In this document: in pieces, positions 27,443 through 36,174 of the stretch
Position numbering within the stretch: the first letter of the stretch is position 1
Layout of the letters: each line of letters starts with the position of its first letter
Origin: 66-474 sp035695065
Lineage (GTDB): Bacteria; Pseudomonadota; Gammaproteobacteria; Xanthomonadales; Rhodanobacteraceae
Length of the DNA stretch: 64,000 bases
NCBI GenBank assembly: GCA_035695065.1
Contig: DASSEW010000006.1
Span: forward strand, 1-64,000
Direction: 5' to 3'
Program-made: the position numbers and the translations under genes
The notes under the pieces: generated by a model
The model's database searches: none
Told to the model about the DNA's origin: nothing
What the model saw: only the letters and a program-made list of their open reading frames with translations

Positions 27443-28479
27443 CGCGACAACGCTTCCACGCGTTCGATTACTTCTCCCACTTCGATCAGATCCATCACGC
27501 CCGGATACTCGATCTTGGTGCCCCACGGGATTTCCGAAGCGGGTTTGCTCAGGAACTTGCGCGCGGCCGCGTCGTAGCGGTCCACGCACCAGCGTCGATC
27601 GGAATACGGGCCGGAGCGCGCGGGATTGCTGGCGGCGTGCAGGCCGATCACCTTCGCGCCCACCGCGTTGGCCATGTGCATCGGGCCGGCATCCGGCGTG
27701 AGCACCGCGAACGTGCGTTGATACAGGGCCAAGGCGCGCTTCAGCGTGTCGCGGCCGATCAGGTCGAGCACCGGTTCGCGCATGTGCGACTTGATCGTAT
27801 CGCCCATAGCGCGCTCGGTCGCGCTGGGTCCGCCGCAAAGCGCCACGCGCATGCCCAGCGCGCGCACCGCGTGATCGGCCACGGCGGCATACCGTTCGGC
27901 GCGCCAGCTGCGCAGCGCGTGACTGGAGCAGGGCGAGATCAGCAACGCGCGATCGTCGTCGCTCCATTGCCGTGCCGCCCAGTCGCGTGCTTCATCCGGG
28001 ATCGGGATGTCCCATCGCACTTCGGTCTGCTTCAGGCCGAGCGGCTCGGCGAAACTGCCGATCGCATCGAGCACGTGTTCGCCGCTGCGCGCCGGAATGC
28101 GTTCGTTGACGAACAGTCCGTGGCCGTCCTTTGCGCGCGCGCGGTCGTAACCGATGCGACGGTCGGCTTTTACCGCCAGGCTCAGCAGGTTGGCGCGCAG
28201 CGCGACCTGCATGTGCAGCAACGCATCGAAGCGCCGACCAGCCAGTGCCTCGCGCGCCTGGCGATAACCGGCGAGTCGCGCGCCCTTGTCGAACACGATG
28301 AATTCGATTCCGCTGATATCACCAACGAGCCTGTGTTCGAGCTTGCCGATGATCCAGGTGAGCTTCGCCTGTGGAAAGCCGGCCTGCAGCGTGCGCACCA
28401 GCGGCACCACGTGGGTGACGTCGCCCAACGCGGAGGTGCGCAGCAGGCAGAGAGTGGCGGGCGGAAGAGTCGGCGGCAT
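27427..28479 (-). CDS. Glycosyltransferase family 9 (heptosyltransferase-like)
   Basis: Likely transfers heptose from ADP-heptose to the LPS inner core. The 350-residue protein shows the GT9 pattern: N-terminal LLRTSALGDVTHVVPLV, mid-protein SPCSSHALRSW, and the nucleotide-sugar loop LTPDAGPMHMANAVG followed by NPARSGPYSD. Length fits WaaC/WaaF. Which core position it acts on cannot be decided. It is divergent from kdkA with only about 22 bp between starts, consistent with a shared LPS-core locus, and converges on the DUF6165 gene. Confidence 0.88.
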   Translation of the reverse strand: MPPTLPPATLCLLRTSALGDVTHVVPLVRTLQAGFPQAKLTWIIGKLEHRLVGDISGIEFIVFDKGARLAGYRQAREALAGRRFDALLHMQVALRANLLSLAVKADRRIGYDRARAKDGHGLFVNERIPARSGEHVLDAIGSFAEPLGLKQTEVRWDIPIPDEARDWAARQWSDDDRALLISPCSSHALRSWRAERYAAVADHAVRALGMRVALCGGPSATERAMGDTIKSHMREPVLDLIGRDTLKRALALYQRTFAVLTPDAGPMHMANAVGAKVIGLHAASNPARSGPYSDRRWCVDRYDAAARKFLSKPASEIPWGTKIEYPGVMDLIEVGEVIERVEALSRYDAL

Positions 28480-28501
28480 GCGGGCTTGCTAGACTTGGGC
28501 A

Positions 28502-29266
28502 GTGATTGTTCCGGATAGCCAGACTTCGCCTGCGGCGGCGGCCGACGCGCGCGTGATTGCGGACGGCGAAGGTGCGATTCTGTGCGATGCCGGGCTCGCC
28601 GTCCAACCTGACGAGCACTGGTTCGATCCCGAACATTGGCGCGCGCAGGGCAACCTGCGCGATCAGGCGCGCGGTGGGCGCGGCAGCGTGGTGTTCGTGG
28701 AAACGCCCGCGGGCGTGTGCGCGCTGCGGCACTACCATCGCGGCGGCATGGTCGCGCCGATCCTCGGGGACCGCTATCTGTGGGTCGGCGTCGAACGCAC
28801 CCGCGGCTTCGCGGAATTCCGCCTGCTGGCCGAATTGCAGCGGCGCGGCTTGCCGGTGCCGGCGCCGGTCGCCGCGCGCTATCGGCAGCGCGGCATGTAT
28901 TACAAGGCCGACCTGCTGACGCGGCGGATCGAACACACGCGCACGCTGGCCGAGCTGATCTCCACGGGCGAGCTGGATGCCGGGCTGGGCGCGCGCGTCG
29001 GCGCGTTGGTTGCGCGCTTCCATGCACAGGGCGTGGACCACGCCGACCTCAACGCCCACAACGTGCTGATCGGGCCGAACGGCCTATGGCTGGTGGACTT
29101 CGATCGGGGCAGAATCCGCGAGTCGCAAGGAGAATGGGGGCTTGGAAACCTGCGCAGGCTGCGGCGCTCATTGCTGAAACTCGGCGCAGGCGGGCACAAC
29201 GAGGCGAACTTCGATCAAAAAATCTGGACACCGTTGATGAGCGCATACAGGGGTGCGCTGCCATGA
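28502..29266 (+). CDS. kdkA: 3-deoxy-D-manno-octulosonic acid kinase
   Basis: Phosphorylates the Kdo residue of lipid A core. The 254-residue kinase-like protein has the catalytic-loop motif HADLNAHNVLI and the metal motif LVDFDRGRI, as in KdkA of Haemophilus and xanthomonads. A GTG at 28502 gives the longest frame; a GTG near 28552 is an alternative given the short gap to the divergent GT9 gene. Its stop overlaps the next ATG (ATGA). Confidence 0.88.
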   Translation: MIVPDSQTSPAAAADARVIADGEGAILCDAGLAVQPDEHWFDPEHWRAQGNLRDQARGGRGSVVFVETPAGVCALRHYHRGGMVAPILGDRYLWVGVERTRGFAEFRLLAELQRRGLPVPAPVAARYRQRGMYYKADLLTRRIEHTRTLAELISTGELDAGLGARVGALVARFHAQGVDHADLNAHNVLIGPNGLWLVDFDRGRIRESQGEWGLGNLRRLRRSLLKLGAGGHNEANFDQKIWTPLMSAYRGALP

Positions 29267-30027
29267 ACACAAACTACGCATTGCACGTATTGGGGGCGGG
29301 TGCCGCGCAGGCGGTCGAGCTGGGATCGTCCGGAGCCGTACTGGAGCGCGACGGCGAACCACTGCTGCTGATCGACTGCGGGCCGGAAACGCTGACGCGC
29401 TACATGGATGCCTACGGCACGCCGCCGCGCGCGCTGTACATCACGCATCTCCACATGGATCACGTGGCCGGCCTGGAGCGGCTGTTCTATCGCGCATGGT
29501 TCGATCCGGACCTGCGCGGCCAGGTGAAGCTGTTCGCGCACGCCGCGCTGGTGCCGCTGCTGCAATCGCGCGTCGCCGATTACCCGAACGTCGTCGCCGA
29601 AGGCGGCGTGAACTACTGGGATGCCTATCACCTGATCGCGCTCTCGCGCGGCTTCTGGCACGCGGGACTATGGTTCGACATCTTCCCGACCCGCCACCAC
29701 GCGCCGAATACTTCGTTCGGCCTGTCGTTGCCCGGGTGCTTCGCCTGGACCGGCGACACGCGGCCGATTCCGGAGATGCTTGCCGTGCACGCACGCGGCA
29801 AGACGCTGATCGCGCACGACTGCACGCTGGAAGGGAATCCCTCGCATACCGGTCTTGCTGACCTGGAGCGCGAATACGACGAGGCCTTGCGTTCACGCAT
29901 GCTGATCTACCACTACGCCAGTGCGGAAGAAGGGCGTGAGTTCATGAGCCGTGGCTACCACGTCGCCGAGCCGGGAATGCGCTATCCGCTGCATGCGCCG
30001 GATCCGGTGCGCGCGGATGCGGGATGA
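29263..30027 (+). CDS. Metallo-beta-lactamase-fold hydrolase (RNase Z-like)
   Basis: A 254-residue MBL-fold protein with the metal motif THLHMDHVAGLE near residues 60-71, further ligands in FPTRHHAP, WTGDTRPI and HDCTLEGNPSHTG. It resembles ribonuclease Z/arylsulfatase-type MBL proteins, but the RNase Z exosite arm is absent, so the substrate is unknown. It starts inside the kdkA stop (ATGA), so the two are co-translated. moaA begins 36 bp downstream. Confidence 0.8.
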   Translation: MNTNYALHVLGAGAAQAVELGSSGAVLERDGEPLLLIDCGPETLTRYMDAYGTPPRALYITHLHMDHVAGLERLFYRAWFDPDLRGQVKLFAHAALVPLLQSRVADYPNVVAEGGVNYWDAYHLIALSRGFWHAGLWFDIFPTRHHAPNTSFGLSLPGCFAWTGDTRPIPEMLAVHARGKTLIAHDCTLEGNPSHTGLADLEREYDEALRSRMLIYHYASAEEGREFMSRGYHVAEPGMRYPLHAPDPVRADAG

Positions 30028-30063
30028 GACAATTCGGCCTTGGGTGCTCCAATTCCAATCGCA

Positions 30064-31089
30064 ATGCAGCACGCGACGGCACCGGCCGATGCGCTGGGCC
30101 GCGCGTTGTCTGACCTGCGCATTTCGGTCATCGATCGCTGCAACTTCCGCTGTCCGTACTGCATGCCGGAAGAGCAGTACGCGAGCGATCACGCCTTCCT
30201 GCGCGCGCGCGAGCGGCTGTCGTTCGATGAAATTGAACGACTAGCGCGGATCTTCGTTGCGCTTGGCGTACGCAAGTTGCGCCTCACCGGCGGCGAGCCG
30301 CTGTTGCGGCGGGATCTGCCGGAGCTGGTTTCGCGGCTGGCGCGCATCGAGGGGGTGGAGGATCTCGCGCTCACCACCAATGGCGTGCTGCTGCCGCGCT
30401 TCGCGCAGGCGCTGCGCGAGGCCGGACTGCATCGCATCACGCTCAGCCTGGACAGCCTGGATGCTGAAACGTACCGGCGCATGGCGGGCGGTCGCGGTGA
30501 AGTCGGGCAGGTATTGGACGCCATCGAAGCGGCGGAACGCGCGGGGTTCGGCGCGCTGAAGATCAACTGCGTCGTGCTGCGCGGCGTCAATGAAGAAGGC
30601 GTGCTGGATCTCGTTGAACGCTTCCGCGGCACCCCGCACGTGCTGCGCTTCATCGAGTACATGGACGTTGGTACCTTGAACGGTTGGCGCGCCGAGCGCG
30701 TGGTGCCGAGTGCGGAATTGCGTGGGCGCATCCATGCGCGTTGGCCGCTGGAGCCGCTGCCGCGGCAACTGCAAAGCGATACCGCGCGACGCTGGCGGTT
30801 CGCGGACGGCCAGGGCGAAGTCGGTTTCATCAGTTCGGTCAGCGAGCCGTTCTGCGGGAATTGCACGCGCGCGCGACTGTCTGCCGATGGCAAGCTCTAC
30901 ACCTGCCTGTTTGCCCGCAGCGGTCACGACCTGCGCGGACCGTTGCGCGCCGGCGATTCCGATGACGCGCTGCGCGCGCGCATCGCCGGGTTGTGGAGTC
31001 TGCGCGGCGACCGTTACAGCGAGCGCCGCGCCGAACTGCGCGCGGCGGGTGTGCTGGAACACGTGGAGATGTACAGGATCGGTGGGTGA
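30064..31089 (+). CDS. moaA: GTP 3',8-cyclase MoaA
   Basis: Radical-SAM enzyme that starts molybdenum cofactor synthesis by rearranging GTP. The 341-residue protein has the first 4Fe-4S motif CNFRCPYC (residues 26-33), SAM motif TGGEPLLR, and the C-terminal second cluster FCGNCTRARL with a third Cys in YTCLF. It ends in the functionally required Gly-Gly. I chose ATG 30064; a TTG at 30040 would add eight residues. It heads a moaA-C-D-E run. Confidence 0.96.
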   Translation: MQHATAPADALGRALSDLRISVIDRCNFRCPYCMPEEQYASDHAFLRARERLSFDEIERLARIFVALGVRKLRLTGGEPLLRRDLPELVSRLARIEGVEDLALTTNGVLLPRFAQALREAGLHRITLSLDSLDAETYRRMAGGRGEVGQVLDAIEAAERAGFGALKINCVVLRGVNEEGVLDLVERFRGTPHVLRFIEYMDVGTLNGWRAERVVPSAELRGRIHARWPLEPLPRQLQSDTARRWRFADGQGEVGFISSVSEPFCGNCTRARLSADGKLYTCLFARSGHDLRGPLRAGDSDDALRARIAGLWSLRGDRYSERRAELRAAGVLEHVEMYRIGG

Positions 31090-31216
31090 GAGCGTGCGTT
31101 GAGCCGATGCCGGGAGCAGCGGCTGCGCGCTCGAACGCCCGCGACGTGATGTCGCGGGCCGGAGCGACTTGACGAGCACACGGATGTGCGAGTCTAGTTG
31201 CAGGGCTCAATTTGTA

Positions 31217-31753
31217 ATGATCGCGATGACTGGTAAACGATCTCTTTCCCACCTCGACGCATCCAATCGCCCACGCATGGTGGACGTCGGCGGCAAGGAC
31301 GTGACTGCGCGCAGCGCAACCGCGCAGGCGCTGGTGCGCTTTCCCCTGGATGTCGCGCGCGTCCTGCGCGAAGGCGGCATGCGTGCGAAGAAAGGCCCGG
31401 TGATCGATACGGCGATCATCGCGGGCACATTGGCGGCCAAGCGCACTCACGAGCTGATCCCGTTCTGCCATCCGCTGATGATCGAGCGCTGCGCGCTGTC
31501 GGCGGAATTCATCTCCGACACCGAACTCGCGATCCGCTGCGAAGTCGCGGTGTCGCACAAGACTGGCGTGGAGATGGAGGCACTGACCGGCGCCAGCGTC
31601 GCCGCGCTCACGGTCTATGACATGTGCAAGGCGCTATCACACGAGATCGTGATCGCCGAATTGAAATTGCTGGAGAAATCCGGCGGCAAGCGCGAAGTGC
31701 GCGGCGGAAAACTCGCGTCGCCTGCGCGCAAGCCGGGCAGGGTGCGCGGATGA
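31217..31753 (+). CDS. moaC: Cyclic pyranopterin monophosphate synthase MoaC
   Basis: Converts the MoaA product to cyclic pyranopterin monophosphate. Conserved elements: MVDVGGKDVTAR, AKKGPVIDTAIIAG, LIPFCHPL and GVEMEALTGASVAALTVYDM with the catalytic Lys/Asp region. Starts at ATG 31217 or ATG 31226 are equally plausible; an upstream extension to 31169 lacks conservation. The C-terminus carries a basic tail. Its stop overlaps the moaD start (ATGA). A 127-bp gap to moaA contains a hairpin near 31138-31158. Confidence 0.95.
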   Translation: MIAMTGKRSLSHLDASNRPRMVDVGGKDVTARSATAQALVRFPLDVARVLREGGMRAKKGPVIDTAIIAGTLAAKRTHELIPFCHPLMIERCALSAEFISDTELAIRCEVAVSHKTGVEMEALTGASVAALTVYDMCKALSHEIVIAELKLLEKSGGKREVRGGKLASPARKPGRVRG

Positions 31754-31989
31754 AGTTCACGCTTCTTTACTTCGCGTCGTTGCGCGACGCCGCGGGCTGC
31801 GCGCAGGAAATTGTTGCGAGCAACGCTTCCGATCCGCGCGCGCTGTACGCCGACGCCGCGGCACGGCATGGCTTCAGGATGCCCCTGGATCGCATGCGCG
31901 TGGCGGTGAATGGCGAATTCGCGGCGCAGGATTGCACGTTACGCGACGGCGATGAAATTGCGTTCCTGCCGCCGGTGTCGGGTGGGTGA
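31750..31989 (+). CDS. moaD: Molybdopterin synthase small subunit MoaD
   Basis: Ubiquitin-like sulfur carrier, 79 residues, ending in the diagnostic PPVSGG whose terminal glycine is thiocarboxylated. It pairs with MoaE encoded next. Start and stop codons overlap both neighbours (ATGA with moaC, TGATG with moaE), which suggests stoichiometric translation. Confidence 0.95.
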   Translation: MKFTLLYFASLRDAAGCAQEIVASNASDPRALYADAAARHGFRMPLDRMRVAVNGEFAAQDCTLRDGDEIAFLPPVSGG

Positions 31990-32411
31990 TGAAGCCGTTT
32001 TCCTTGAGCGAATCCACCATTGATTGGGCAAGCCTCCTGCGTGCGCTGGAAAGCGAGCGCGTCGGCGCGGTCGTGACCTTCGAAGGCCGCGTGCGGAACA
32101 ACAACGAAGGTCGTGCGGTGTGCGGGCTGGCTTATGAAGCCTACGCGGAGCTCGCCGAAACCGAGGGCGTGCGGATCGTCGAGGAAGCGCGCGCGCGCTT
32201 CGAGATCACGCAAGTTTTGTGCGTGCACCGCGTCGGAGAACTGGGCCTGGGCGAACTCGCGGTGTGGGTGGGCGTGAGCGCCGCGCATCGCGATGCCGCA
32301 TTCGCCGCGTGCCGCTACGTGATCGACGAAGTGAAATCGCGCGTGCCGATCTGGAAGCACGAACGCTATGCGGGCGGCGAAGCGGAATGGCTGCATCCGA
32401 CAGGTCGCTGA
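31989..32411 (+). CDS. moaE: Molybdopterin synthase catalytic subunit MoaE
   Basis: Inserts two sulfurs into cyclic pyranopterin monophosphate with MoaD. The 140-residue protein has the family features VVTFEGRVRN, a substrate-binding HRVGELGLGE segment, AAHRDAAFAACRYVIDEVK and the C-terminal catalytic-Lys region VPIWKHERYAGG. The ATG at 31989 overlaps the moaD stop; a GTG one codon earlier is possible. Confidence 0.95.
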   Translation: MKPFSLSESTIDWASLLRALESERVGAVVTFEGRVRNNNEGRAVCGLAYEAYAELAETEGVRIVEEARARFEITQVLCVHRVGELGLGELAVWVGVSAAHRDAAFAACRYVIDEVKSRVPIWKHERYAGGEAEWLHPTGR

Positions 32412-32454
32412 GTTTCGCTCCGTGTAGGAGCGCGCCTGCGCGCGACAGGTCTCC

Positions 32455-32540
32455 AAAGGCGGCAGCCCCGCCAGCGTGACTCCGGCGCCCGAATCGAACG
32501 ATACCGTTGCTGCCTTCCGGCCCTGGCGGGGTTTTCGATC
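32455..32540 (-). ncRNA. ffs: Signal recognition particle RNA, small bacterial (4.5S) type
   Basis: Read on the minus strand, the segment has the universal SRP apical motif GGCCGGAAGGCAGCAACGG (about 32516-32534) and a closing helix formed by ccccgccag (minus copy of 32523-32531) with ctggcgggg (minus copy of 32466-32474). Ends are approximate. It would bind Ffh for co-translational targeting. It lies upstream of dnaX but on the opposite strand. Confidence 0.88.
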
Positions 32541-32590
32541 TATCGTCGCGGAGGCGCCAACGGGGCCACCGTGAAACGAAACTTGATTGG

Positions 32591-32765
32591 AAACTGGCGG
32601 AGAGGGCGGGATTGTTCGCATCATCCCTGATGCTCACCTCTCGCTGTGCTCGGGGCCAACCTTCGGTTGTCCAAATTCGTTCCAGACGAATTTGTCGAAC
32701 CGCGGGCTCTCACCCGCCCTCCTCAATATCTACAGTAATACTGCAATTCAACTTTCACGGATGAA
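32591..32765. repeat. Structured element bordered by a tRNA-Ser 3'-end copy
   Basis: Bases 32591-32613 repeat exactly 32766-32788, which is the 3' end of tRNA-Ser(GGA) plus its flank. The roughly 150 bp between the two copies include a perfect 8-bp hairpin (about 32675-32695) and are richer in A+T than the surroundings. The layout resembles an att-type direct repeat around a remnant, or a decayed tRNA copy. No gene inside. Confidence 0.65.
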
Positions 32766-32769
32766 AAAC

Positions 32770-32862
32770 TGGCGGAGAGGGCGGGATTCGAACCCGCGAA
32801 GCGGGGTTAAGCCGCTTACACACTTTCCAGGCGTGCTCCTTCAACCACTCGGACACCTCTCC
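32770..32862 (-). tRNA. tRNA-Ser (GGA)
   Basis: 93-nt class II tRNA on the minus strand with encoded CCA (32770-32772). Anticodon stem cacgc/gtgtg with loop CTGGAAA gives GGA; long variable arm. Confidence 0.96.
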
Positions 32863-32954
32863 GGGAAGACCCGCGCCGCTCGTGACGCCATGGTCAGCCG
32901 CGCAGCATAACCGGCAGCGCGTGACTGGACAAGCCGAAGGTGCCGGCGGGTAAT

Positions 32955-33010
32955 GGCGGGCAGTGCCCGCCCTACGTCCAAACAAACTCGGTAGGCGGAC
33001 ACTGTCCGCC
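32955..33010. repeat. Paired GC-rich palindromes before dnaX
   Basis: Hairpins ggcgggcagtgcccgcc (32955-32971) and ggcggacactgtccgcc (32994-33010) repeat the unit found at 13480-13527 in the other order. The remainder of 32863-33130 shows no gene. Confidence 0.8.
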
Positions 33011-33130
33011 GCGCATAGTCGAAGGACGCCGGGTAAACCGATTTCAAAGCAGATCATTACCTTCGGGCGAATTCGCTTGGTCTGCGCGCGATGGCTTGGC
33101 ACAATGCCCTCTCGCCCCAAGGTCGTGCCA

Positions 33131-34822
33131 ATGAGTTATCAAGTCCTCGCCCGCAAGTGGCGGCCGAAAACCTTTTCCGAGCTGGTCGGCCAGGAGCACG
33201 TGGTGCGCGCGCTCGGCCACGCGCTGGATTCCGGGCGCATGCATCATGCGTATCTGTTCACCGGCACGCGCGGCGTCGGCAAGACCACGATCGCGCGCAT
33301 TTTCGCGAAATCGCTGAACTGCGAGCGCGGGCCGACCTCGCATCCTTGCGGTGAATGCGCGATCTGCACGGCCGTGGATGCCGGCCGATTCCTCGACCTG
33401 ATCGAGATCGATGCGGCCAGCAACACCGGCGTGGACGACGTGCGCGAGCTGATCGAGAACGCGCAGTACGCGCCCACGCGCGGCCGCTACAAGGTGTACC
33501 TGATCGACGAAGTGCACATGCTCAGCAAGCCGGCCTTCAATGCGTTGCTGAAGACGCTGGAAGAACCGCCCGAGCACGTGAAATTCCTGCTCGCGACCAC
33601 CGATCCGCAAAAGCTGCTGGTGACGGTGCTGTCGCGTTGCCTGAAGTTCTCGCTGAAGCGCCTGCTGCCCGACCAGATCGCGCAGCAGATGCGGATGATC
33701 CTGGCCGCCGAAGGCGTGAAGTTCGAGGACGAGGCGATCGTCGAGCTTGCGCGCGGTGCGGACGGCTCGCTGCGCGACGGGCTCTCACTGCTCGACCAGG
33801 CGATCGCGCATGGCGGCGGCGAGCTGCGCGCGGACGACGTGCGCGCAATGCTCGGCACGATCGCCGGCAGCGAAGTCGGCGCGCTGCTGGAAGCATTGGC
33901 GGTGGGCGACGGCAAGGCACTCCTGGCGGAAGCCGATCGCGTCGCTGCACTGGCGCCGGATTTCGGCGGCGTGCTCGATCAGCTCGCCGGTGCGCTGCAC
34001 CGCATCCAGTTGCGGCAACTGGTGCCCGGATTCGCCGGCGAGGGTGCGGCGGATGATGCGCAGATGGCCGAGCTGGCGCAGCGCATTCATCCCGAGGACG
34101 TACAGCTCTGGTACCAGTTCGCGCTGAACGGTCGCCGCGAATTGCCGTTCGCGCCCGACCCGCGCACCGGCTTCGAGATGGCGCTGCTGCGGATGCTGGG
34201 ATTTCGCAATGACGCGGGTGGCGGCCGATCCGCGAGCGAGTCGAAGCCCGCTGCGATAAGTCCGGGCACACACGAACACAAACACGCGCCGTCGGATCGT
34301 CACGCCGCACCGAAAGCGAACGCGCGCGAACACGGCGGAAACGCGTCACCCGCCCGCGCGAACGGCGCGTCGCTTGGGGCCGGTATTGCCGCGGAGCCCG
34401 AACCTGCGCTCCATCGCGAACCGCTGGCGCTCGGCGCCGACGGCATGCCGGACTGGGAGCAGTGGATCGTGCGCGCCGGACTCGGCGGCCCGGTCGGACA
34501 GCTCGCGCATCATGCCGCGCCGAAATCGCTGGACGGTTCGATGCTGACGCTGGCGATCAAGCCCGAGCATCAGCCGCTGGCCGACTCGCTGGGCGAGGCA
34601 CTGCAGCGCCAGCTCGGCGAGGCATTGGGCAAGCCGTTGCGGCTGCGTTTCGTCAGCGACAAGGCCGTCGAGACGCCTGCCGCGCGTGTCGCACGTGCGC
34701 AATCGGCCGAGCAGGCCGCTGCCGCGCGCGCGATCGAGGAGGATCCGCTGGTGCAACAGATGCAGCGCGAGTTCGGCGCGCGAGTGATTCCCGAAAGCAT
34801 TCGACCACTGAATACGAAGTAA
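33131..34822 (+). CDS. dnaX: DNA polymerase III tau/gamma subunit
   Basis: Clamp-loader ATPase that also ties the replicase together. The 563-residue protein begins with the canonical MSYQVLARKWRPKTF, then Walker A GTRGVGKTT, a four-Cys zinc module (CERGPTSHPCGECAIC), Walker B LIDEVHML and the SRC sensor (LSRCLKF). The Ala/His-rich stretch around residues 370-435 is a linker to the C-terminal tau domain. I see no A-rich slippery site like the E. coli gamma frameshift. The ATG at 33131 follows the non-conserved upstream frame. Operon dnaX-ybaB-recR. Confidence 0.97.
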   Translation: MSYQVLARKWRPKTFSELVGQEHVVRALGHALDSGRMHHAYLFTGTRGVGKTTIARIFAKSLNCERGPTSHPCGECAICTAVDAGRFLDLIEIDAASNTGVDDVRELIENAQYAPTRGRYKVYLIDEVHMLSKPAFNALLKTLEEPPEHVKFLLATTDPQKLLVTVLSRCLKFSLKRLLPDQIAQQMRMILAAEGVKFEDEAIVELARGADGSLRDGLSLLDQAIAHGGGELRADDVRAMLGTIAGSEVGALLEALAVGDGKALLAEADRVAALAPDFGGVLDQLAGALHRIQLRQLVPGFAGEGAADDAQMAELAQRIHPEDVQLWYQFALNGRRELPFAPDPRTGFEMALLRMLGFRNDAGGGRSASESKPAAISPGTHEHKHAPSDRHAAPKANAREHGGNASPARANGASLGAGIAAEPEPALHREPLALGADGMPDWEQWIVRAGLGGPVGQLAHHAAPKSLDGSMLTLAIKPEHQPLADSLGEALQRQLGEALGKPLRLRFVSDKAVETPAARVARAQSAEQAAAARAIEEDPLVQQMQREFGARVIPESIRPLNTK

Positions 34823-34828
34823 TCGAAC

Positions 34829-35152
34829 ATGAAAGGACAAATCGGACAATTGATGCAGCAGGCGCAGCGCATGCAGGAAGAGATGAAGCGCGCGCAGGAA
34901 GAGATCGCCAAGCTCGAAGTCACCGGCAACGCCGGTGGCGGCATGGTCAGCGTCACCATGACCGGACATCACGAGGTGCGCCGCGTGCAGGTGGATCGCA
35001 AACTGATGGCCGACGATCCGGAAATGGCCGAAGACATGATCGCCGCGGCCATGAACGATGCGGTCAACAAGGTCGCCGAAGCGAGCCAGCAGAAGCTTGG
35101 CGGAATGGCGCAGGGGTTGAACCTGCCCCCCGGCTTCAAGCTTCCATTCTGA
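34829..35152 (+). CDS. ybaB: YbaB/EbfC nucleoid-associated protein
   Basis: Small DNA-binding dimer of the YbaB/EbfC family, 107 residues: helical N-terminus rich in Met/Gln (LMQQAQRMQEEMKRAQEEI), the central VTGNAGGGMVSVTMTG and a C-terminal helix. It sits 6 bp after dnaX and overlaps recR by TGATG, the standard order. Confidence 0.96.
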   Translation: MKGQIGQLMQQAQRMQEEMKRAQEEIAKLEVTGNAGGGMVSVTMTGHHEVRRVQVDRKLMADDPEMAEDMIAAAMNDAVNKVAEASQQKLGGMAQGLNLPPGFKLPF

Positions 35153-35754
35153 TGAGCAACGGCTCGACCCTTCTCGCCGAGCTGATCGAGGCGCTGCGCT
35201 GCCTGCCCGGCGTGGGCGCCAAGAGCGCGCAGCGCATGGCCTTCCATCTGCTGGAACGCGACCGCCAGGGCGGCACGCGGCTGGCGAAGGTGATGGAGCA
35301 GGCGATGCAGCGCATCGGCCACTGCGCGCGCTGCCGCAATTTCAGCGAGACGGAGCTGTGCGCCCTGTGTGCCAGCTCGTCGCGCGATGCGCATACGCTG
35401 TGCATCGTCGAAACGCCGGCCGATCTGCTGGCGATCGAACAGGCCACCGGCTTCCGCGGGCGTTACTTCGTCCTGATGGGGCGGCTTTCGCCGCTGGACG
35501 GGTTGGGTCCGGAAGAACTCGGCCGCGACCTGCTGGAACGCCGCCTGCGCGAAGGTGAAATCCAGGAACTGGTGATCGCCACCAATCCGACCGTGGAAGG
35601 CGAGGCCACCGCGCACTGGCTTTCGGGTCTGGCGCGCGCGGCGTCGATTCGTGCCACCCGTCTCGCGCATGGCGTCCCGCTGGGCGGCGAACTGGAATAC
35701 GTGGACCGCGGAACGCTGGCGCATGCGTTCGGTTCGCGGCAAACGCTCGAATAA
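35152..35754 (+). CDS. recR: Recombination protein RecR
   Basis: Loads RecA with RecF/RecO at gaps. The 200-residue protein shows the helix-hairpin-helix GVGAKSAQRMAFHLL, a C4 zinc finger (CARCRNF and CALCASS) and the Toprim domain (CIVETPADLLAIE, with ATNPTVEGEATA). It begins within the ybaB stop. hinT follows after 9 bp. Confidence 0.97.
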   Translation: MSNGSTLLAELIEALRCLPGVGAKSAQRMAFHLLERDRQGGTRLAKVMEQAMQRIGHCARCRNFSETELCALCASSSRDAHTLCIVETPADLLAIEQATGFRGRYFVLMGRLSPLDGLGPEELGRDLLERRLREGEIQELVIATNPTVEGEATAHWLSGLARAASIRATRLAHGVPLGGELEYVDRGTLAHAFGSRQTLE

Positions 35755-35763
35755 GGAACCCTG

Positions 35764-36108
35764 ATGGCCGACACGTTGTTCGACAAGATCATCCGCCGCG
35801 AATTGCCGGCCGACATCGTCTACGAGGACGACGACATCCTCGGTTTCCGCGACATCGCGCCGCAGGCGCCGGTGCACGTCCTGTTCGTACCGAAGAAATC
35901 CTTCGCCACCCTCAACGATGTCGGCCCGGAGGATGCGGCGCTGCTGGGCAGGCTGCTGCTGGCCGCGGCGGGTTACGCGAAACGCGAAGGCTTTGCGGAG
36001 CAGGGCTATCGCTGCGTGATCAACTGCAACAAGGACGGCGGCCAGACGGTCTACCACCTGCACGTGCACCTGCTCGCGGGCAAGCACATGCGCGAGGGCA
36101 TGGCCTGA
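35764..36108 (+). CDS. hinT: HIT-family purine nucleoside phosphoramidase (HinT)
   Basis: Hydrolyses adenosine phosphoramidates. The 114-residue protein has the N-terminal DTLFDKIIRRELPA and the histidine triad HLHVHLLAG near the end. It follows recR closely and is probably transcribed with it, and a hairpin terminates the run. Confidence 0.95.
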   Translation: MADTLFDKIIRRELPADIVYEDDDILGFRDIAPQAPVHVLFVPKKSFATLNDVGPEDAALLGRLLLAAAGYAKREGFAEQGYRCVINCNKDGGQTVYHLHVHLLAGKHMREGMA

Positions 36109-36130
36109 TCCGCGCCTGCTCCGAATGACA

Positions 36131-36154
36131 AGACGCCCGCTTGCGCGGGCGTCT
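36131..36154. terminator. Hairpin between convergent hinT and slp
   Basis: A perfect 10-bp GC-rich stem (36131-36140 with 36145-36154) and TTGC loop. No T tract on the plus strand, but it lies between convergent genes, so a bidirectional stop is likely. Confidence 0.6.
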
Positions 36155-36174
36155 GCAGTGCACGATGAGAGGGA

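Noticed and set aside
31767..32624. 285-codon minus-strand frame over moaD, moaE and the SRP RNA
   Set aside because: Antisense to moaD/moaE and passes through the SRP RNA and the tRNA-Ser fragment.
33131..34822. Programmed frameshift producing a gamma form of DnaX
   Set aside because: No A-rich slippery heptamer followed by a stem-loop is visible in the expected region.
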